From Acidobacteriota bacterium (GTDB lineage Bacteria; Acidobacteriota; Thermoanaerobaculia; Multivoradales; JAHEKO01), in contig JAHEKO010000169.1 in assembly GCA_024638355.1 (NCBI GenBank), forward strand, positions 1 through 7,720: DNA of 7,720 nucleotides, written 5' to 3'. Shown piece after piece: positions 1-4,422 of the stretch. The translations under genes and the position numbers were made by a program. The notes below the pieces were generated by a model. That model made no database searches. It was not told the DNA's origin and saw only the letters and a list, made by a program, of their open reading frames with translations. Numbering within the stretch: the stretch's first letter is position 1; each line of letters opens with the position of its first letter.

Positions 1-1309
1 AGTGGAGTGGCTCCCCACGGTGTCTCACGATCATCGCCCGCTCCACCAGGTTCTCGAGCTCCCGCACGTTGCCCGGCCAGTCGTAGGCCATGAGCCGGTC
101 GATGGCGCCGGGTGCCAGCTGTGGAGTCTCGCCGATCTTGAGCTCGCTGGCTTTGCGCTCTATGAAGTGCTGCAGCAGGGCGGGCAGGTCGCCCTTGCGG
201 TCGCGTAGCGGCGGCACCTCGATCGGGAATACGTTGATCCGGAACCAGAGATCTTCGCGGAACCGGCCGGCCTGCACCATCGCCGCCAGATCCTTGTTGG
301 TGGCGGCGATGATGCGGATGTCGACGGCGATCCGGCTCGTCCCGCCGACCCGCTCGATCTCCCGGTGCTGCAGCACGCGCAGTAACCGCACCTGCGCCGG
401 CAGCGGCATCTCGCTGATCTCGTCGAGGAGGATCGTGCCCCTGTGGGCACGCTCGAAGCGGCCACGTTTGCGGGACAGCGCGCCGGTGAAGGCGCCCTTC
501 TCGTGCCCGAACAGCTCGCTGTCCAGAAGCGTGTCGGGGATCGCACCGCAGTTGACCGGAATGAAGGGCCCGTCACGGCGCGGCGAGCCGAGATGGATCG
601 CGTTGGCGACGACGTCCTTGCCGACCCCGGTCTCGCCGGTCAGCAGCACCGGGCTTTCGGTGGGCGCGACGTGGCGAACCTGGTGCATCACTTCTCGAAG
701 ACCGAAGTCGGCACCGACGATGGCGTCGCCTGTCAACCGCAGCAGCTCCTGCTGCAGGTGCCGGTAGTCCTCGGCCAGCCGGTCCCGTAGGCGCACCACC
801 TCGCGGTGTACGAGGACGTTGGCCAGGGCGATGGTGAACGGCTCCTCGAGAAGGCCGAGCAGCCGCGCGTGGTCGGCAACGTAGCGGTCTGCACCCTCAG
901 CGGTGAGCACCACGGCGCCGATCCGTCCGTCATCGGTGGCCAGCCGCATCCTCAGGATCGACGAGCCCGGGATGCCGTGGAAGCGCAGCATCTCGCGGGC
1001 CACCGGGTTCCTGTCTTCGGAGTCGATCACCACGGTCTCCTCCGCCTGCTCCTCCCGGACACGCCGGATCTGCTCCCGCGAGTCGTCGGCGAGCGGAGTC
1101 AGCAGATCGACCTCTTCGCCGGCCTCAACGGTGGCCGTGGCCAGGGTCCGCATGGCGGCGAGATCCGGCTCGAAGACCTGCAGGAACATGCGGTCCACGG
1201 GAATGAGCTCGCCGACGTAGCGCGTACAAGCGCGCATGGCGTCCTCGATCGCCAGATTGCCGCAGATTCTGAGCGTGGCGCCGCGGAAGAACTCGTTCTC
1301 GTCGATCAA
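1..1309 (-). CDS. Sigma-54-dependent transcriptional activator (GAF-type sensor plus AAA+), 3' end cut by window edge
   Basis: This is an enhancer-binding protein that uses ATP hydrolysis to remodel sigma-54 RNA polymerase. 436 codons are visible. Residues about 15-165 form a GAF-like sensory region that opens with ENEFFRGATLRICG, a start I associate with GAF-containing sigma-54 regulators. A charged, probably helical linker (about 170-200, REVVRLRDRLAEDYRHLQ) leads into the AAA+ domain. That domain shows Walker A GETGVGKD (225-232), the sigma-54-contacting GAFTGA loop (272-277) and Walker B GTILLDEI (291-298). It also has the FREDLWFRINVFPI region and the terminal WPGNVRELENLVERA motif. The Fis-type HTH should lie beyond the left edge. 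The TTG start is chosen because AGGGAG sits 6 nt upstream, no ATG or GTG lies between the upstream in-frame stop (1340-1342) and TTG, and family similarity begins there. The gene is divergent from the operon at 1500, which has a sigma-54 promoter, so it is probably the local activator. The family and role are near certain; the ligand is unknown. Confidence 0.95.
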   Translation of the reverse strand, partial: MIDENEFFRGATLRICGNLAIEDAMRACTRYVGELIPVDRMFLQVFEPDLAAMRTLATATVEAGEEVDLLTPLADDSREQIRRVREEQAEETVVIDSEDRNPVAREMLRFHGIPGSSILRMRLATDDGRIGAVVLTAEGADRYVADHARLLGLLEEPFTIALANVLVHREVVRLRDRLAEDYRHLQQELLRLTGDAIVGADFGLREVMHQVRHVAPTESPVLLTGETGVGKDVVANAIHLGSPRRDGPFIPVNCGAIPDTLLDSELFGHEKGAFTGALSRKRGRFERAHRGTILLDEISEMPLPAQVRLLRVLQHREIERVGGTSRIAVDIRIIAATNKDLAAMVQAGRFREDLWFRINVFPIEVPPLRDRKGDLPALLQHFIERKASELKIGETPQLAPGAIDRLMAYDWPGNVRELENLVERAMIVRHRGEPLH

Positions 1310-1315
1310 GGGAGG

Positions 1316-1321
1316 CTCCCT
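1316..1321 (-). promoter_or_regulatory. Ribosome-binding site deciding the TTG start of the regulator
   Basis: Read on the minus strand, AGGGAG lies 6 nt before the TTG at 1309. It is the only good Shine-Dalgarno upstream of the conserved N-terminus, and it supports TTG as initiator despite the rare codon. Confidence 0.7.
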
Positions 1322-1323
1322 GA

Positions 1324-1339
1324 TTGTCGTATGTGGCGA
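1324..1339 (+). promoter_or_regulatory. UAS/operator-like box A
   Basis: TTGTCGTATGTGGCGA matches box B at 11 of 16 positions in either orientation, as expected for an imperfect palindrome, and matches inverted box C at 11 of 16. It lies just downstream of the regulator's -10 element and roughly 130-145 bp upstream of the predicted sigma-54 start point. Binding by the regulator is inferred. Confidence 0.45.
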
Positions 1340-1367
1340 TTATGAGCCTAATTGTCACATATCGCAA
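1339..1367 (-). promoter_or_regulatory. Sigma-70-type promoter of the sigma-54 regulator gene
   Basis: On the minus strand a -35 hexamer TTGCGA (1362-1367) and a -10 hexamer CATAAT (1339-1344, 5 of 6 to TATAAT) are separated by exactly 17 nt. The start point would fall near 1332, giving a leader of about 23 nt before the TTG start. Two of the three UAS-like boxes overlap this promoter: the box at 1352-1367 covers the -35 and most of the spacer, and the box at 1324-1339 covers the start region. Negative autoregulation by the regulator is therefore likely, though this is inferred from position only. Confidence 0.6.
1352..1367 (+). promoter_or_regulatory. UAS/operator-like box B
   Basis: TTGTCACATATCGCAA has palindromic ends (TTG...CAA) and resembles box A at 11 of 16 positions. 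Its centre is 28 bp from that of box A. The outer arms TATGTGGCGAT (1330-1340) and ATTGTCACATA (1351-1361) also form a 9-of-11 inverted repeat with a 10-bp spacer. The box overlaps the -35 of the regulator promoter and sits about 100-115 bp upstream of the sigma-54 start point, a usual distance for an enhancer-binding-protein site. Confidence 0.5.
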
Positions 1368-1373
1368 CTCCTA

Positions 1374-1389
1374 ATACCAAAAACGACAA
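1374..1389 (-). promoter_or_regulatory. UAS/operator-like box C (degenerate)
   Basis: Read on the minus strand, TTGTCGTTTTTGGTAT keeps the TTGTCGT half of box A exactly and agrees at 11 of 16 positions overall, but its right half is degenerate. It could be a weak third binding site about 80-95 bp upstream of the sigma-54 start point. It could also be chance similarity in AT-rich DNA. Confidence 0.35.
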
Positions 1390-1410
1390 CTGGGCTGTAG
1401 GTGAGTCTCT

Positions 1411-1429
1411 TAAGTTATTGAAGAAAAAA
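1411..1429 (-). promoter_or_regulatory. Candidate IHF-binding site between UAS boxes and sigma-54 promoter
   Basis: On the minus strand CTTCAATAACTTA (1411-1423) matches the IHF core WATCAA-N4-TTR at 7 of 9 specified positions. The adjacent six-base T run (A-tract 1424-1429 on the plus strand) lies on the side where IHF sites carry their A/T-rich arm. It sits between the UAS boxes and the -24 element, where DNA bending is normally needed. The match is imperfect, so this is a suggestion only. Confidence 0.3.
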
Positions 1430-1441
1430 CACTTATCGGTT

Positions 1442-1457
1442 TGGCACGACCCTAGCT
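1442..1457 (+). promoter_or_regulatory. Sigma-54 (-24/-12) promoter of the dehydrogenase-exporter operon
   Basis: TGGCACGACCCTAGCT fits the RpoN consensus TGGCACG-N4-TTGCW at every fixed position except one (A for the second T). The invariant GG is at 1443-1444 and GC at 1455-1456, with the canonical spacing. The start point should be near 1468, giving a leader of about 32 nt to the ATG at 1500. The sigma-54 activator encoded divergently and the UAS-like boxes upstream make this a strong promoter call. Constitutive expression from it is not expected, because sigma-54 promoters need an activator. Confidence 0.85.
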
Positions 1458-1499
1458 CTGCATTCCCGCCAGACGACGAGGAACCAACGGGAGATCGAG

Positions 1500-2402
1500 A
1501 TGACCAACGAAGCCCAGCCAGCCGTAGCAGTCACCGGAGCCTCCACGGGGATCGGCAAGACGATCGCTCTCGCTCTCGACGCCAACGGTTTTCGGGTCTT
1601 CGCCGGCGTGCGCAAGGAGGCCGATGGCCTGGCGCTTGGCCGGGAGGCCCGACATGGCCTTACACCGGTGCTTCTCGACGTCACCGACGAGTCCGCGATC
1701 GGGCGGGCGGTCGAGACGGTCGCGGCACAGACCCAGGGACAGCTCCACGGGCTGGTGAACAACGCCGGTGTGGGCCTCGGTGGACCGCTCGAGCTGGTGC
1801 CGATCACCAAGACTCGCGAGCTCTTCGAGGTGAACGTCATCGGCCTCCTTGCCGCTACCAAGGCGTTTCTGCCGCTGCTGCGGAAGGCCCGCGGCCGCGT
1901 GGTCAACATCGGTTCGCTCGCGGGCATCCTCGCCATGCCCGGTGCAAGCAGTTACGCCGCATCGAAGTTCGCGGTGGAGGCGATCACCGATTCACTGCGT
2001 CTCGAGCTCGAGCCGTTTGGGGTCGAGGTGACGATCGTCGATCCCGGCGCCATCGAAAGCGCGCTGTGGGAGAAGGGTAGAGCGCAGAAGAAGGCGATCT
2101 TCGAAGCGGCACCGAAAGAGCTCATGGACCTGTATGCGCCGCTGATCGAGATCGGAAAGAGGCTGGGTGAGCAGCCTCGAGGCATGCTGCCCGCTTCCCG
2201 CGTCGCCGACGAGGTTCTCCACGCTCTGACCTCCAAGAAGCCGAGGGTGAGATACCTCGTCGGGCCCGGCCCCAAGAAGGCGTCCAGGCTGGCGCGTCTG
2301 CCCGTTCGATTGCGCGACTCGCTGGTGCGCCGGTTCATGAGCTCCGGAGTTGCACACCAGGCCCACAAAGCAGATCCCACAGAGCGGCGCTTCTCCGCCT
2401 AG
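1500..2402 (+). CDS. Short-chain dehydrogenase/reductase (classical SDR)
   Basis: This is a cytoplasmic NAD(P)(H)-dependent oxidoreductase of 300 residues acting on a hydroxyl/carbonyl group; the substrate is unknown. The Rossmann glycine motif TGASTGIG is at 12-19, NNAG at 87-90, and the catalytic tetrad is N112, S139, Y152 and K156 (YAASK). PG at 182-183 is the usual cofactor-lid motif. R38 after the second strand (AGVRK) favours NADP(H). The protein is longer than the roughly 250-residue core. After about residue 250 it has a basic, possibly amphipathic tail (RLARLPVRLRDSLVRRF), as seen in retinol/17-beta-hydroxysteroid-type SDRs that act on lipophilic compounds, which hints at a membrane-associated or lipid-like substrate. 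The ATG is preceded by GGGAG at a 6-nt spacing. It is the first gene after the sigma-54 promoter. All catalytic residues are present. Confidence 0.93.
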   Translation: MTNEAQPAVAVTGASTGIGKTIALALDANGFRVFAGVRKEADGLALGREARHGLTPVLLDVTDESAIGRAVETVAAQTQGQLHGLVNNAGVGLGGPLELVPITKTRELFEVNVIGLLAATKAFLPLLRKARGRVVNIGSLAGILAMPGASSYAASKFAVEAITDSLRLELEPFGVEVTIVDPGAIESALWEKGRAQKKAIFEAAPKELMDLYAPLIEIGKRLGEQPRGMLPASRVADEVLHALTSKKPRVRYLVGPGPKKASRLARLPVRLRDSLVRRFMSSGVAHQAHKADPTERRFSA

Positions 2403-2406
2403 GAGG
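2401..2406 (+). promoter_or_regulatory. Ribosome-binding site overlapping the dehydrogenase stop codon
   Basis: AGGAGG begins inside the TAG stop of the preceding gene and lies 5 nt before the ATG at 2412. It is a perfect Shine-Dalgarno that favours translational coupling of the two oxidoreductases. Confidence 0.75.
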
Positions 2407-2411
2407 CACCC

Positions 2412-3392
2412 ATGAAGACTCTGATCTACGGCGCGGGACCGATCGGCCGATGGCTCGCTCTGCGCCTGGCGAGAACCGCTACGGACGTGACTCTTCTCGC
2501 CAGGAACGAGACCTACCGGTCGCTCGCGGAAGACGGCATCGAGATCGTCGACGGGCTCACCGGAGAGCGCCATTCCGCGCGGGTCGACCTGGTGGAGCAA
2601 CTGGAATCCGACGACCGCTATGACCTGATCGTCGTGGCCATGCAGAAGGCCAGCCGCTTGGCCGTCTGCCCGACCCTGGCTCGGAACGAGCACCTGAAGA
2701 ACATCCTCTTCCTTGGTAACGACGTCTCGGGCTTTCACCGCTACCTCGACCACGTACCCGCTGAAACAGTGCTGCTCGGCTTTCCCATCGCCGGCGGCGG
2801 CTGGAGCGACGGCGAGCTGGTCTTCATGGACCGGGAGAAGCCTGGAGGCCCCCATGGCGAGCTCTACCTCGGCGAGCTGGACGGCGCGAACCGAGCCCGA
2901 ACGAAGGAGATCGCAGCGCTCTTCGCAAACGCCGGCATCAAGGTCGGCGTAGAGCGGAACATGGACGGATGGCTCAAGTACCACTTCGCGTTCATGGCAC
3001 CGACGACGGGCGCCGTCTTCGAGAAGGACGGTGACCTGCGCGCGGTGGCCGAAGACCCGGAGCTCATCCATCGGTACTGCCTTGCCTGCCGAGAGGCGGG
3101 CAACGTCCTGCGCAAGGTCGGCTACAAGAGGCGCCAGCCGCCGGTATTCAACCTCTTCTACTGGCTGCCGCGCTGGCTCGAGCCCAAGGTGTTCGGGAAG
3201 CTGTTCCGCTCGCGCAGCGCCGAGGTTCGCGTAGGGCTGCACGCGCCCGGGATCGGCCCTGAGCTGCTCGAGATGGCCGAGGAGTTCGCCGGCCTCAAGG
3301 CTAAGGCCAGGCTCGAGACTCCAACCCTCGACTCGCTTCTTGCCCGTGTGCGGCGATCGGCCGGGCTTCGCCGCCAGGAGGCTTTCGCGTGA
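2412..3392 (+). CDS. Ketopantoate-reductase-family (ApbA/PanE-like) NAD(P)-dependent oxidoreductase, probably not a pantothenate enzyme
   Basis: This is a 326-residue cytoplasmic oxidoreductase. The N-terminal Rossmann fold starts with GAGPIG (7-12). LLAR places R31 after the second strand, typical of NADP(H) use. LIVVAMQK (72-79) and LGND (101-104) match the PanE NAD-domain motifs. The C-terminal all-helical domain begins around 180 with GWLKYHFAF, in which K189 aligns with the catalytic lysine (K176 in E. coli PanE). However, the two asparagines that follow that lysine in true PanE (K-x3-N-x3-N-P) are replaced (A193 and the A196/P197 positions), so the substrate is probably not ketopantoate. 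Length is a little above E. coli PanE (about 300). It starts 9 nt after the SDR stop, so both enzymes may act on one metabolite. Family placement is good; the reaction is unassigned. Confidence 0.85.
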   Translation: MKTLIYGAGPIGRWLALRLARTATDVTLLARNETYRSLAEDGIEIVDGLTGERHSARVDLVEQLESDDRYDLIVVAMQKASRLAVCPTLARNEHLKNILFLGNDVSGFHRYLDHVPAETVLLGFPIAGGGWSDGELVFMDREKPGGPHGELYLGELDGANRARTKEIAALFANAGIKVGVERNMDGWLKYHFAFMAPTTGAVFEKDGDLRAVAEDPELIHRYCLACREAGNVLRKVGYKRRQPPVFNLFYWLPRWLEPKVFGKLFRSRSAEVRVGLHAPGIGPELLEMAEEFAGLKAKARLETPTLDSLLARVRRSAGLRRQEAFA

Positions 3393-3433
3393 AACGCATT
3401 CTCGTCGCCGGCTCCTTCGGAGAAGGAAGATGA
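3389..3433 (+). CDS. 14-codon mini-cistron linking the reductase and the small-protein gene
   Basis: GTG at 3389 overlaps the TGA of the upstream reductase (GTGA) and opens a 14-residue frame, [14 protein letters not shown], that ends in a TGA at 3431-3433. That stop overlaps the ATG of the next gene (ATGA). A perfect AGGAGG at 3376-3381 lies 7 nt before the GTG, so initiation here is plausible even though the product is tiny. It may be a translational-coupling leader that opens the hairpin at 3413-3427. It may instead be the stub of a deleted gene, since the peptide resembles the first strand of a nucleotide-binding fold. No function for the peptide itself is claimed. Confidence 0.5.
   Translation: MKRILVAGSFGEGR
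3413..3427 (+). promoter_or_regulatory. Hairpin masking the ribosome-binding site of the 90-residue protein gene
   Basis: TCCTTC (3413-3418) and GAAGGA (3422-3427) pair perfectly over 6 bp around the 3-nt loop GGA. The loop and right arm contain the GGAG/AAGGA Shine-Dalgarno region of the ATG at 3430. The stem lies inside the mini-cistron, so a ribosome translating that frame would melt it. The structure is short, and its stability has not been computed. Confidence 0.4.
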
Positions 3434-3702
3434 TTCAGCTCGAGATCATCCACTTGCGGTCGTCAGGCGAGCCGATCGAGTCGCTTGCCGAGCTCATCAG
3501 CGCGTCGATCCGGGAAGGCGGCGAGGAGGCCTCGACCCTCACGCTGTATCGCCGCCACGGCCTGGAAACCGACCTCGCGGTACACGTGCGCCGTCACGGA
3601 AGGGCTGGAGGAGAGGGGCCGAGCGACCTGGCGCTGCGGTTGGCCTCTGAGCTCCGGGCGTACGGCCTCGTCGAGCACACCCTCTGGGAGGAGCAGGGAT
3701 GA
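3430..3702 (+). CDS. Conserved-looking small protein of unknown function (90 aa)
   Basis: I do not recognise a named family. The protein is soluble, with no signal peptide or membrane segment. The sequence suggests a beta-alpha-beta-beta-alpha-beta order: strand IQLEIIHLR (2-10), helix [12 protein letters not shown], strand STLTLYRRH, strand TDLAVHVRR, helix [15 protein letters not shown], and strand LVEHTLWEE near the end. That order matches a ferredoxin-like fold such as antibiotic-biosynthesis-monooxygenase or Dabb-type small proteins; this is inference from pattern only. The ATG at 3430 is preferred to the in-frame upstream ATG at 3340 because it overlaps the mini-cistron stop, has a GGAG/GAAGG ribosome site, and the upstream extension lies inside the reductase gene. 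Its stop overlaps the ATPase start (ATGA), tying it to the transporter. A regulatory or substrate-handling role is possible. Confidence 0.8.
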   Translation: MIQLEIIHLRSSGEPIESLAELISASIREGGEEASTLTLYRRHGLETDLAVHVRRHGRAGGEGPSDLALRLASELRAYGLVEHTLWEEQG

Positions 3703-4418
3703 CACTGCAGCCGAGCGGCGTGGCATTTTCCGCCCGCGAGGTCACCAAGGTCTACCGCATGGGCGAGGTGGAGGTGCACGCGCTGCGCGGGGTCGACCTC
3801 GAGCTCATGCCCTCCGAGCTGATCGTTCTCCTGGGTCCCTCGGGCAGCGGCAAGTCGACACTGCTCAACATCCTCGGCGGCCTCGACGTGCCCACCTCCG
3901 GCACGGTCTGGTATCGCGATCACGAGCTGACCGCGGCCGACGAGAGCGAGCTCACCCGCTACCGACGCGAGCACGTTGGATTCGTCTTCCAGTTCTACAA
4001 CCTGATTCCCAGCCTGACGGCGGTGGAGAACGTGGCCCTGGTGACCGACATCTCGGAAGACCCGATGGATCCAGCCAAAGCGCTGGACCTGGTAGAGCTC
4101 GGCGACCGCCGGGACCACTTCCCGGCCCAGCTGTCGGGCGGCGAGCAGCAGCGGGTGGCCATCGCGCGGGCGATCGCCAAGCAGCCCGAGGTGCTGCTGT
4201 GCGACGAGCCCACCGGCGCGCTGGACATCTCCACCGGCATCCTGGTTCTCGAGGCGATCGCCCGGGTCAACCGGGAGCTCGGAACCACGGTGGCGGTCAT
4301 CACCCACAACGTGGCCATCGCGGCCATGGCCGACCGGGTGCTGCGCATGGCAGATGGGCGTATCGCCTCGGCGGAGAGGAACGAGCGGCGCATCAGCGCC
4401 AGCGAGCTCGGGTGGTGA
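3699..4418 (+). CDS. ABC transporter ATP-binding protein (MacB/LolD/DevA type)
   Basis: This is the 239-residue nucleotide-binding subunit, on the cytoplasmic face of the inner membrane, that powers the permease encoded next. Walker [10 protein letters not shown] is at 46-54, the Q-loop glutamine at Q98 ([16 protein letters not shown]), the signature LSGGEQQR at 145-152, Walker [13 protein letters not shown] at 165-176 with catalytic E170, and the switch histidine at H203. The FQFYNL and DEPTGALD wording is typical of the ATPases that pair with FtsX/MacB-type mechanotransmission permeases such as LolD, MacB-N, FtsE and DevA. All motifs are intact and the length is normal. The start ATG overlaps the previous stop by 4 nt. 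Pairing with the next gene is supported by a 4-nt gap. Confidence 0.96.
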   Translation: MTLQPSGVAFSAREVTKVYRMGEVEVHALRGVDLELMPSELIVLLGPSGSGKSTLLNILGGLDVPTSGTVWYRDHELTAADESELTRYRREHVGFVFQFYNLIPSLTAVENVALVTDISEDPMDPAKALDLVELGDRRDHFPAQLSGGEQQRVAIARAIAKQPEVLLCDEPTGALDISTGILVLEAIARVNRELGTTVAVITHNVAIAAMADRVLRMADGRIASAERNERRISASELGW

Positions 4419-4422
4419 GACC

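Noticed and set aside
160..767. Open frames on both strands inside the first 800 bases (e.g. 90-767 plus, 160-576 minus)
   Set aside because: These are out-of-frame readings of the sigma-54 activator, whose true minus-strand frame contains Walker A, GAFTGA and Walker B.
1330..1361. Inverted repeat considered as a transcription terminator
   Set aside because: The 9-of-11 arms have a 10-bp spacer and no following T-run, and the repeat lies between two divergent gene starts, where an operator is the better explanation.
1352..2080. Plus-strand open frame starting in the intergenic region
   Set aside because: It is in a different frame from the SDR, encodes an Arg-rich low-complexity product, and starts upstream of the sigma-54 promoter that should drive the real gene.
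1992..3242. A 416-codon open frame on the minus strand
   Set aside because: It runs antisense across both oxidoreductase genes, spans their junction, and lacks any family motif, while the plus-strand genes have full catalytic motifs and ribosome sites.
3340..3429. Upstream ATG start for the 90-residue protein
   Set aside because: The 30-residue Arg-rich extension is the out-of-frame end of the reductase gene; the ATG at 3430 has a ribosome site and a typical 4-nt coupling overlap.
4354..4422. Upstream ATG start for the permease
   Set aside because: The 23-residue extension lies within the ATPase gene and has no hydrophobic or conserved features; GTG at 4423 gives the usual [13 protein letters not shown]-terminus.
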